Below are positions 18,170 to 24,960 of a stretch of 43,268 nt of DNA, one piece after another. The notes under the pieces were generated by a model. That model was not told the DNA's origin, searched no databases, and saw nothing but the letters and a program-made list of their open reading frames with translations. Position 1 is the stretch's first letter. Each line of letters opens with the position of its first letter. The position numbers were made by a program, and so were the translations under genes. Origin of the DNA: Gammaproteobacteria bacterium. Its GTDB lineage: Bacteria; Pseudomonadota; Gammaproteobacteria; SZUA-152. Location: positions 1 to 43,268 of the forward strand of contig JAKISS010000024.1 in assembly GCA_021648485.1 (NCBI GenBank), read 5' to 3'.

Positions 18170-19147
18170 ATGAAAAAAGACATATCCATGTGCCCTGCAA
18201 AATATGAACTTATACTGATCGGCATTGTTTTACTGATTTTGAGTGCCTGTGAGTTACCCTCAGACCCACAGTCAACTGTTACTGCTGGCGATGGGCAGTT
18301 AATCCCTGCGGGTTCTTTCCTTATGGGTAGTGACAAAGTGGATACTTCTGGTAAACAGCAGGAATATGGCTTGGTAAAGCCGCTGTTTTTGGATGAGCAT
18401 CCGGCACACCGGGTTGAATTACCGGCTTATTACATTGATCGCTACGAGGTTAGCAATGCGCAGTACAAAAAGTTTGTGCGTGAAACAGGACGTGCAGAGC
18501 CGTTTCCCTGGACACAGAACGGCTTTAACTTAATCGAGTCCCGGTTGCAGGCATCTGATCTGGAGACATTACGCTGGATCGCGACAGAATATTTCAAGTT
18601 TGATATTGACACTCGTACGGCGAGTAAAAAGCAACTGATGCGATTGATGCGGGAAGATCAAGCGATGAAAGACCGTTTACCGGTGATCAGCGTCAGTTGG
18701 TATGACGCCAGCGCCTATTGCCAGTGGGCGGGAAAGCGTCTGCCGAGTGAGGCCGAGTGGGAAAAAGCTGCGCGCGGTGAGGATGGGCGTGAATTTCCCT
18801 GGGGCAATGAATGGGATACGGGGCAGACCAATGTAGGCGATGACGCCGACTGGGAAGAGGGGATTGCACCGGTAGGTTCCTATGAAAACAACCAGTCACC
18901 GTATGGCGTTTATGATATGGCCGGTAATGTGTGGGAATGGACCTCTGACTGGTATAAACCCTATGCGGACAGTGATTATGTTACCAAGGATTTTGGTGAA
19001 ACACACAAAGTGATTCGTGGCGGTGGCGGTGGTGTGGGACACTATTCACTGTCATTCTTTTTCCGCAGTGCCATGCGGGGAAATGCGTTACCTGGCGCAC
19101 AAAGTGGCGATGTGGGGTTTCGTTGTGCATGGGATGCCGGACGCTGA
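18170..19147 (+). CDS. SUMF1/FGE-fold lipoprotein
   Basis: A 325-residue lipoprotein: hydrophobic leader with lipobox LSAC (Cys27), then a formylglycine-generating-enzyme-like domain from about residue 42 (IPAGSFLMGSD, HRVELPAYYIDRYEVSNAQYKKFV, PVISVSWYDASAYCQWAGKRLPSEAEWEKAARG, PWGNEW, YGVYDMAGNVWEWTSDWY, VIRGGGGG, GFRCAWD). The fold binds Ca2+ and is used by sulfatase activators, ergothioneine enzymes and many unrelated lectin-like proteins. The active-site Cys pair of aerobic FGE, in the region where this protein reads RGGGGGVGHYSLSF, is not present, so sulfatase activation is unlikely. No sulfatase gene is adjacent. Confidence 0.85.
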   Translation: MKKDISMCPAKYELILIGIVLLILSACELPSDPQSTVTAGDGQLIPAGSFLMGSDKVDTSGKQQEYGLVKPLFLDEHPAHRVELPAYYIDRYEVSNAQYKKFVRETGRAEPFPWTQNGFNLIESRLQASDLETLRWIATEYFKFDIDTRTASKKQLMRLMREDQAMKDRLPVISVSWYDASAYCQWAGKRLPSEAEWEKAARGEDGREFPWGNEWDTGQTNVGDDADWEEGIAPVGSYENNQSPYGVYDMAGNVWEWTSDWYKPYADSDYVTKDFGETHKVIRGGGGGVGHYSLSFFFRSAMRGNALPGAQSGDVGFRCAWDAGR

Positions 19148-19206
19148 ATGTTTCTGATTTTGTGAATTAAGCGCTCGCAGTAGATTTAACTGATTAATTT
19201 AGGTTT

Positions 19207-19260
19207 AACGCAGAGGTCAGAGACACAGCGTTTTGGTGTTTTCTCTGCGACCTCTGCGTT
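19207..19260. repeat. Long inverted repeat between convergent genes
   Basis: A perfect 12-bp inverted repeat (AACGCAGAGGTC 19207-19218 and GACCTCTGCGTT 19249-19260) with inner AGAGA/TCTCT pairing lies between the SUMF1 gene and sat, which converge. It resembles the CGCAGAG-type extragenic palindromes common in gammaproteobacteria and could act as a bidirectional terminator or RNA-stabilising hairpin. No strong T-run follows on either side. Confidence 0.55.
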
Positions 19261-19331
19261 TATAATATGCCACTTGTCAGTATCACTAAAACACATAACC
19301 CCCAACACGCTGGAAATAACGATGTTTTCGG

Positions 19332-20549
19332 TTATTTGGCCGAATGCCCCGACAGTTTGATCTCGACTTTTTCATCATCCTTCAGGCTGGCGTAATACTC
19401 ACGCAGTATTTTTAATACCTCAGGACGTGAAAATTTGTCGGATACCGGTTCGCCCTCCGATAGCGCCTTGCGTAATTTGGTACCGGATAGCAGCATACGG
19501 TCTGCCGCATCATGCGGGCAAGTTTTCATGGAAGCCATGCCATCGCATTTGTCGCACCAGAACGTCCAGTCGATTTTCATGGGTTGAGTTTCCAGCGCGT
19601 CGGCTGGAATTTCGTCGAAAATATGATGGGCATCAAACGGCCCGTAATAATCGCCAACACCTGCGTGGTCACGCCCCACTATAAGATGTGAGCAGCCGTA
19701 ATTCTGACGAAATAGCGCGTGTAACAAGGCTTCGCGTGGCCCGGCGTAGCGCATGTCCAGCGGATAGCCCGCCTGAATCACCGAGTTTTCCACAAAGTAT
19801 TTGTCGATCAGTGTGCCGATGGCGTTGGAGCGCACGTTGGCCGGAATATCGCCGGGCTTGAGCTTGCCCAGCAGCGAATGTACCAACACGCCGTCCAGCA
19901 GCTCGATGGCGATTTTTGCCAGATATTCGTGAGAGCGATGCATGGGGTTGCGGGTCTGGAAGGCGGCGATGGTATTCCAGCCACGTTTGTCGAATTCAGC
20001 ACGGGTTTCGGCGGGGGTCATAAACTGCTTGCCGTATTCTTCGGGGAAACCACCCTGTGACAGTACCTTTACCGGACCAGCCAGATTCACATCACCCTGT
20101 TCCATGAGCATCTTCACGCCAGGGTGCTCGGCATCGGTGGTTTTGTAAACCTGCATGCACTCGTGGGCTTTATCGATGCTGTATTTTTCGGTGATGGTCA
20201 TGGTAGCGATAATGGTGTCGCGTTCCGCATCGTAAAGGGCGATATCGTCGCCTTCAGAAAGGTCGTTTGCAGCAGAGGTGTCAGTCGAAAGAGTGATGGG
20301 GATAGGCCAGAACAGCCCCGCCGTGGTCTTCATGCCATCGCAGACGCCTTGCCAGTCCGCATGGGTCATAAATCCATCGAGAGGCGTGAAACCACCAATG
20401 CCCATCATGATCAAATCGCCTGCTTCCCTGGAAGAAATAGTCACTTTGGGTAAAGTGTCTGCGCGTGTTTTTTCGGCATCCAGTGCCGAGCCTTCAAGTA
20501 GCAAGGGTTTGAGTTCCCCGCCACCGTGGGGTTTTACCAGATTAGACAT
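19332..20549 (-). CDS. sat: Sulfate adenylyltransferase (ATP sulfurylase), homomeric Sat
   Basis: Interconverts ATP plus sulfate with APS plus pyrophosphate. The 405-residue homomeric form is used by sulfur oxidisers in the APS-to-sulfate/ATP direction and by sulfate reducers in reverse. Motifs are [12 protein letters not shown] (nucleotide-binding, HxxH-like), [11 protein letters not shown], and LSGTKLR near 357. Cysteines CDKC...C near 331-342 match the zinc site of dissimilatory-type enzymes. Assimilatory gammaproteobacteria usually carry CysDN instead. aprAB and dsr genes are not in the window. Upstream AGAGAAAG serves as ribosome site. Convergent with the SUMF1 gene, so it is probably a single-gene transcript. 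Confidence 0.95.
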   Translation of the reverse strand: MSNLVKPHGGGELKPLLLEGSALDAEKTRADTLPKVTISSREAGDLIMMGIGGFTPLDGFMTHADWQGVCDGMKTTAGLFWPIPITLSTDTSAANDLSEGDDIALYDAERDTIIATMTITEKYSIDKAHECMQVYKTTDAEHPGVKMLMEQGDVNLAGPVKVLSQGGFPEEYGKQFMTPAETRAEFDKRGWNTIAAFQTRNPMHRSHEYLAKIAIELLDGVLVHSLLGKLKPGDIPANVRSNAIGTLIDKYFVENSVIQAGYPLDMRYAGPREALLHALFRQNYGCSHLIVGRDHAGVGDYYGPFDAHHIFDEIPADALETQPMKIDWTFWCDKCDGMASMKTCPHDAADRMLLSGTKLRKALSEGEPVSDKFSRPEVLKILREYYASLKDDEKVEIKLSGHSAK

Positions 20550-21045
20550 AGTGTTCTTTCTCTAATTGTTGTGTTGCGGAACAGGTGATTCTATATTTTT
20601 TAGGCCTCATCAGCCTCTTTTGTCATGCCGGAAAAATAGATTTTATTGTTCTTTGTATAGAACCACTTTGCTGTTTATGTAGTATTTGGCAGCATTCTCC
20701 GGGCTATGCCACACCAGGCTATAATCGTCAGGCCAAGAGGATAAGCCTATAAATATCAGTCTGGTACAGTATTTTCCAGCTTGATAATATCTATCATTTT
20801 TCTCCAAAACACCAACCTGATTAATTCAGGTTGAAGATATTCTTTTCCCATTTGGTGGAACCGCTGCGCTTGTTCCACCCTACCCGGATAAAGGGTGAGT
20901 TGAGGCGCTCATCAATTTTTTGTTCCGTTCTATTTAACACAAGGTAAAATGGTAGGGTGGAACAAGCGCAGCGGTTCCACCATGACCTTATCAATAATGA
21001 ATAAGCTTGCTTAGCCTGACGGCGATGTATATCAGACTGCTGTGT
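20550..21045. other. 496-base intergenic region with repeats
   Basis: This region lies between sat and lipA, both on the minus strand. It holds the sat upstream region, a perfect 7-bp hairpin (AACCTGA/TCAGGTT, 20814-20832, TTAAT loop) and the REPIN-like element listed separately. No coding sequence is convincing. The hairpin and REP pair may terminate or stabilise the lipA message. Confidence 0.6.
20853..20982. repeat. REPIN-like inverted pair of REP palindromes
   Basis: Two 32-base arms (20853-20884 and 20951-20982) are perfect reverse complements with a 66-base spacer. Each arm is itself a palindrome: GGTGGAAC, a GC-rich loop of CGCTGCGCTT, then GTTCCACC, and the outer edge is CCTAC/GTAGG. 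This is the layout of REPINs: two inverted REPs mobilised in trans by a RAYT transposase. The unit resembles GTAGGGTGGAACAAGCG-type repeats seen in various gammaproteobacteria. No transposase is present here. Confidence 0.75.
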
Positions 21046-22005
21046 TTATTTTACGGATTCACCGGCAGCCTGTTGATCAGCGTGATAAGAAGAACGCACC
21101 ATGGGGCCGCTGGCGACATTACTGAATCCCAGTTCACGGGCCACTTCGGCGAGCTGGTCGAATTCTTCCGGGGTCACAAAACGATCCACAGCCAGATGGC
21201 TGAGGCTGGGTTGCAGATATTGGCCCAAGGTCAGCATATCGCAGTTATGGGTGCGCAGGTCTTTGAGCACCTCGACCACTTCGTCGAAACTTTCACCCAG
21301 ACCCAGCATTAATCCGGATTTGGTGGGCACATCCGGGTACATTTCCTTGAAACGCTGAATGAGTTTCAGCGACCAGGCGTAGTCTGCGCCGGGACGGATT
21401 TTTTTGTACAGGCGTGGCACGTTTTCCAGGTTGTGATTGAATACATCCGGTGGTGCCTGTTCCATGATAGACAGTGCGATGTCCATGCGACCACGAAAGT
21501 CAGGCACCAGGATTTCGATTCGGGTTTGTGGTGAAGTCTCGCGTACAGCGCGGATGCAATCCACAAAGTGCCCGGCACCGCCGTCACGCAGGTCGTCGCG
21601 ATCCACCGAAGTGATAACCACGTATTTCAGCTTGAGGATGCTCAGGGTTTTGGCGAGGTTGGCGGGTTCGTTGGTATCCAGTGGATTCGGGCGGCCATGG
21701 GCCACGTCGCAAAACGGACAGCGCCGGGTGCAGATGTCGCCCATGATCATAAACGTTGCGGTGCCGTGGCTGAAGCATTCTCCCAGGTTGGGGCAGGCGG
21801 CCTCTTCGCAAACGGTGTGCAGCTGGTGCTCGCGCAGCAGTTTTTTCACCCGCTGGGCTTCGGTACTGGTGGGTGCTTTGGCACGAATCCACTGAGGTTT
21901 GCGTTTTACCTCGGTGGAGGGAATCACTTTGATGGGGATACGTGCGACTTTTTCTGCGCCGCGTAGAGGAATGCCTTGTTGTATTTTTTTCGGAGAATCG
22001 GTCAT
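21046..22005 (-). CDS. lipA: Lipoyl synthase LipA
   Basis: Radical SAM enzyme inserting two sulfurs into octanoyl groups on lipoate-dependent enzymes. The 319-residue product contains the auxiliary cluster motif [12 protein letters not shown] (Cys66, 71, 77), the radical SAM motif CTRRCPFC (Cys92, 96, 99), [13 protein letters not shown], and the terminal RSSYHAD serine ligand region. Normally encoded next to lipB, but here about 8.3 kb of accessory genes separates the two; both remain on the minus strand. Confidence 0.98.
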   Translation of the reverse strand: MTDSPKKIQQGIPLRGAEKVARIPIKVIPSTEVKRKPQWIRAKAPTSTEAQRVKKLLREHQLHTVCEEAACPNLGECFSHGTATFMIMGDICTRRCPFCDVAHGRPNPLDTNEPANLAKTLSILKLKYVVITSVDRDDLRDGGAGHFVDCIRAVRETSPQTRIEILVPDFRGRMDIALSIMEQAPPDVFNHNLENVPRLYKKIRPGADYAWSLKLIQRFKEMYPDVPTKSGLMLGLGESFDEVVEVLKDLRTHNCDMLTLGQYLQPSLSHLAVDRFVTPEEFDQLAEVARELGFSNVASGPMVRSSYHADQQAAGESVK

Positions 22006-22265
22006 GGAGAAAGCCTGGAAATATCAGAAATTGGAGTGCTGCCAATAATACACTGAATCTGCGTTGTGACGCAGGGGAGCGATGACCGGCAATTGGTGAT
22101 ATTTCCTTTATTGCCTGGAGAAGTAGGAAAATGGGTGTAACCGACTAAAAATGTAAGCATTGAAAAGGGGGCGCGGTTGATCTTAGTGACTGATTATCAT
22201 AGGGTTAAAAGCCAACTCAATAAGTGTTTTTCCTGTTTCAAACAGGATGGCAATAGAAAAATAAA

Positions 22266-22748
22266 ATGGCACTATATCTGGATTGTGATGGAATAAAAGT
22301 CAATGTGATGGCTGAAGGTTTTGAACAATGCGTAAAAATAAATACGGTGCGTTTTGGTGTGTCACGCCCAATTACGATGGAAACCGGGAAAATGGCCAAT
22401 CGCGAAGTGGGTAAACCAACCCTTTCTCAGGTGATTTTGAGTAAAGAAGCCGATAATTCAGTTGCTGCGTTTTTCAGGGAAGCCGTTGCTGGTTCGTCAG
22501 GTAAAACAGCGACCCTCAAGTTTGTTCGTACTGGCAGCGACAAGATCGAAGAGTTTATGGAATACATACTGCATGATTGTCTCGTGAGTCGTTATCATAT
22601 TTCGGCGGAGGATGATAAAGAACCCAAAGAAAATATTACCCTGAGCTTCTCCATGTGTGAAATCAACTACAAGGACCACGATGCCAGCAACAAGACGGGT
22701 AACCCGCAGCGCACGGGTTATGATCTGGCCAAAGCGATTCCGTTATAA
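22266..22748 (+). CDS. hcp: Type VI secretion Hcp (TssD) tube protein, orphan
   Basis: A 160-residue Hcp-family protein. Hexameric Hcp rings stack into the tube fired by type VI secretion systems, and their lumen carries small effectors. The family pattern is visible: MALYLDCDGIKVNV start, CVKINTVRFGVSRPITM, KPTLSQVILSKEADNS, KTATLKFVRTGSDKIEEFMEYILHDCLVSRYHIS, and ENITLSFSMCEINYK near the C-terminus, with a terminal TGYDLAKA. No tss genes, vgrG or PAAR are in this window, so it is an orphan hcp followed directly by small genes that look like cargo and immunity. Ribosome site is weak. The neighbouring sequence is noticeably AT-richer than the lip genes. Confidence 0.88.
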   Translation: MALYLDCDGIKVNVMAEGFEQCVKINTVRFGVSRPITMETGKMANREVGKPTLSQVILSKEADNSVAAFFREAVAGSSGKTATLKFVRTGSDKIEEFMEYILHDCLVSRYHISAEDDKEPKENITLSFSMCEINYKDHDASNKTGNPQRTGYDLAKAIPL

Positions 22749-22816
22749 ATAATAGCGAATAGCACTTATTACCGTGTGTCACTAAACTATCCATAAGTAT
22801 CTTCAGGAAAAAAATT

Positions 22817-23170
22817 ATGTCATCAGAAACAGCCACAGCAGCAGACAAACAAAAACTGAAAGAAATGATCGTAAAATTTTATGCCGTTGCAAATAATAAA
22901 CCACCCATCGGGCTGAAAATCACCGACAGAACAGCAGAAGTTTTTATGAAAATGTTGTCTGAAGCAGACAAGTGTACGAAAACTGTTGCCTATGTGCCGT
23001 TACCGCTTGGCAGTAAAACAGCCAGCGGGAATGGATTGATTGTCTGGGTGGCAACTCATGTCTGGGGTATGTTTTTTGATTCGTTCTCAGAAAAATTAAA
23101 TTCTGTCTGTGTGACAAATGTATTAAGCAGGTGGGGTACTGAAATGGATATGGCAAACTTGGGCTTATGA
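22817..23170 (+). CDS. Unrecognised small protein, candidate Hcp-borne effector
   Basis: A 117-residue protein with no signal peptide, no clear known domain, two cysteines (53, 98), a Pro-rich turn VPLPLG near 60-65, and an aromatic hydrophobic stretch IVWVATHVWGMFF at 75-87. The N-terminal helix is charged (AADKQKLKEMIVKFY). AGGA precedes the ATG. It lies 68 bases downstream of hcp and its TGA overlaps the ATG of a secreted protein gene (ATGA), suggesting translational coupling. I infer a small toxin carried inside the Hcp ring and neutralised by the following periplasmic proteins; this is not proven by sequence. Alternatives: an Hcp chaperone/adaptor or unrelated protein. Confidence 0.6.
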   Translation: MSSETATAADKQKLKEMIVKFYAVANNKPPIGLKITDRTAEVFMKMLSEADKCTKTVAYVPLPLGSKTASGNGLIVWVATHVWGMFFDSFSEKLNSVCVTNVLSRWGTEMDMANLGL

Positions 23171-23703
23171 TAAAAGCATTAACATTGAAAATTATTATTG
23201 CAATTCTGTTCGCATATATTCCTCTTACGGTAAATGCTGGTGAATATGCTTATAAAACACTAATGCTAGACATTCCGGATGGTGAAGTGACAGGGGGAGG
23301 GATTGCTAATATTCCTCCCTATGATTCCCTGTTGCTGAGAGGAGAAAATTGGTACATGGTCTTGAATGATACTAAGTTTATGAAAAATTGCCTGTCTTTA
23401 TCAGAAAAGCTGGACAGTAGAACTTTAGCTTGTGAAGAGCAAAGTAGAATAATTTTACTTGATAAGTTTATAGCAGAAAACTCAATTGCAGCCCGCGTTT
23501 TTTTTGGTAAGGCAGCAGACGATAAAATTAAACGCCAGGAGTTTAAATATCATATTTTGTATTCTTCTGTTGGCCCGGATAAGCGTGACGTTGCCATATT
23601 GGTTGAAAAACTAACTGGCAGAACTACTGATATAGACGGAGTGTTCAGTGATAAACACCTTAAATGGTTGCGGTTGGTGCCACTAAACCCTTCTTCACCA
23701 TAA
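23167..23703 (+). CDS. Secreted protein, candidate immunity protein (copy 1)
   Basis: A 178-residue protein with a signal peptide (KIIIAILFAYIPLTVNA, cut near VNA-GE). The mature part has no recognised domain. Conserved with the next gene: YKTLMLDIPDGEVTGGG, NIPPYDSLL, FMKNCLSLSEKLD, CEEQSR, DKIKRQEFKYHILYSSVGPDK, AILVEKLTG, SDKHLKWLRLVPLNP. Two Cys pair candidates lie in NCLSL and ACEE. The ATG overlaps the preceding stop. Periplasmic targeting and coupling to the 117-residue gene suggest neutralisation of a toxin acting in the periplasm or on the cell wall. Confidence 0.65.
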   Translation: MIKALTLKIIIAILFAYIPLTVNAGEYAYKTLMLDIPDGEVTGGGIANIPPYDSLLLRGENWYMVLNDTKFMKNCLSLSEKLDSRTLACEEQSRIILLDKFIAENSIAARVFFGKAADDKIKRQEFKYHILYSSVGPDKRDVAILVEKLTGRTTDIDGVFSDKHLKWLRLVPLNPSSP

Positions 23704-23704
23704 T

Positions 23705-24235
23705 ATGAAAATATTAATGCTGAAAATCATTATTGCAATTCTGTTTGCATACATCTCTCTTACGGTAAACGCTGCTGAATATGTCTATAAAACACTGACG
23801 TTAGACATTCCGGATGGCGAAGTGACCGGAGGGGGAATTGTCAATATACCACCTTATAATTCTCTGTTCCTTGAAGGGGGAAATTGGGATATGGGGTTTG
23901 ACGATCATCTTTTTATGAAGAATTGTTTATCTTTATCCAAAAAACTGGATAATATTCTTTCCTGCGAAGAGAAAAACAGAATTACCCTGCTTGACAATGC
24001 CATTGCAGAAAACTCGATTGTCGCCCAGGTTTTTTTTATTAGTGAGCCACATGATAAAATCAAACGGCAGGAATTTAAACATTATATTTTGTATTCCTCT
24101 GTTGGTCCGAATAAATATGATATTGCCATATTGGTTGAAAAATTAACAGGCAAAACGACTCAAATAGGAGGGAGGTTCTCTGACAAACATCTTGAATGGT
24201 TGCGGTTGGTGCCACTAAATCCTCCTTTACCATAA
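23705..24235 (+). CDS. Secreted protein, candidate immunity protein (copy 2)
   Basis: A 176-residue tandem paralogue of the preceding gene, starting one base after its stop. It has the same signal peptide pattern (IIIAILFAYISLTVNAAEY) and colinear motifs: YKTLTLDIPDGEVTGGG, NIPPYNSLF, FMKNCLSLSKKLD, CEEKNR, DKIKRQEFKHYILYSSVGPNK, AILVEKLTGKTT, SDKHLEWLRLVPLNP. Divergence is concentrated in the middle (GGNWDMGFDDHLF versus GENWYMVLNDTKF), as in immunity families that diversify against variant toxins. No ribosome site other than the upstream coding sequence is obvious, so coupling is likely. Confidence 0.65.
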   Translation: MKILMLKIIIAILFAYISLTVNAAEYVYKTLTLDIPDGEVTGGGIVNIPPYNSLFLEGGNWDMGFDDHLFMKNCLSLSKKLDNILSCEEKNRITLLDNAIAENSIVAQVFFISEPHDKIKRQEFKHYILYSSVGPNKYDIAILVEKLTGKTTQIGGRFSDKHLEWLRLVPLNPPLP

Positions 24236-24237
24236 TC

Positions 24238-24402
24238 ATGAAAATATTAACGCTGGAAATTATTATTGCAATTCTGTTTGCATGCATTTCTCTCACGGTA
24301 AACGCTGGTGAATATGCCTATAAAACACTAATGTCAAGCACTTCGGGTGGTGAAGTAACAGGGGGAGTAAAATTGTCAATATGCTGTCTTATCATTTTGT
24401 GA
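24238..24402 (+). pseudogene. Truncated third copy of the secreted paralogue
   Basis: A 54-residue remnant starting two bases after copy 2 ends. It keeps the signal peptide (IIIAILFACISLTVNAGEY) and YKTLM...GGEVTGG, then loses frame: relative to copies 1 and 2 about four extra bases (GTAA near 24366-24369) shift reading, and the rest of the family sequence is gone. Its 5' half resembles copy 1 (GGTGAATATGC) more than copy 2. A decayed duplicate is the simplest reading; a short functional product cannot be excluded. Confidence 0.7.
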
Positions 24403-24496
24403 CTTTTTTCACTTGCTAATAATATCATGCTCTATAGGCTGGTGGCATGCGAGGTAGTACCTGTTATTCTCGAATCAATCATAAGAGGAAAAAAGA

Positions 24497-24844
24497 ATGA
24501 CCGATGAGTTGACAACCGCGATGGGAAATGACAATTCACAAAAAACCATCGCCACCGTGGTATATGCATTGCAGGCCGCATCTTTTTTGTTTGGAATTAC
24601 ATTCATTATTGCGGTGATTATCAATTATGTTAAAAAAAATGATGTCAGTGGTACCTGGCTGGAATCGCATTTTAGATGGCAAATGCGAACATTCTGGTTT
24701 TCTCTTTTATGGTCAATAACAGGACTCATCGGGTTGTTTTTTATCGTTGGTTATTTTGTATTGCTCGCAAATGTTGTTTGGATAATTTATCGCATTGCCA
24801 AAGGGTGGCTGTGTTTGAATGATGGCAAGGAAATGTACATTTAA
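24497..24844 (+). CDS. DUF4870/Tic20-like small membrane protein
   Basis: A 115-residue inner-membrane protein with about three hydrophobic segments (23-45, 68-84, 88-100) and the family pattern YALQAASFLFGITFIIAVIINYVKKNDVSGTWLESHFRWQMRTFWFSLLW, then IIYRIAKGWLCLNDGKEM. The HFRWQ-RTF region is characteristic of DUF4870-type proteins. AGAGGAAA precedes the ATG. Function unknown. It sits inside the accessory block but need not belong to the Hcp module. Confidence 0.75.
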   Translation: MTDELTTAMGNDNSQKTIATVVYALQAASFLFGITFIIAVIINYVKKNDVSGTWLESHFRWQMRTFWFSLLWSITGLIGLFFIVGYFVLLANVVWIIYRIAKGWLCLNDGKEMYI

Positions 24845-24909
24845 GAGCATTGCTATCAGTTTCATATCTTGTTTTTCGGTTTTATGTGTATTTTAAAGGG
24901 GTTGGCAGA

Positions 24910-24943
24910 GTGATGGCGTTGATCATCACCTGATGGGTTTTTT
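24910..24943 (+). terminator. Possible terminator
   Basis: A 6-bp stem GTGATG/CATCAC (24910-24915 with 24924-24929) followed after a few bases by seven T's at about 24938-24944. The spacing to the T-run makes it weak. It lies between the DUF4870-like gene and the large lipoprotein gene. Confidence 0.3.
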
Positions 24944-24960
24944 TAATCTAGGGGAGAAAA

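Noticed and set aside
18170..19147. Functional sulfatase-activating enzyme
   Set aside because: The active-site cysteines expected of aerobic FGE are missing and no sulfatase gene is nearby.
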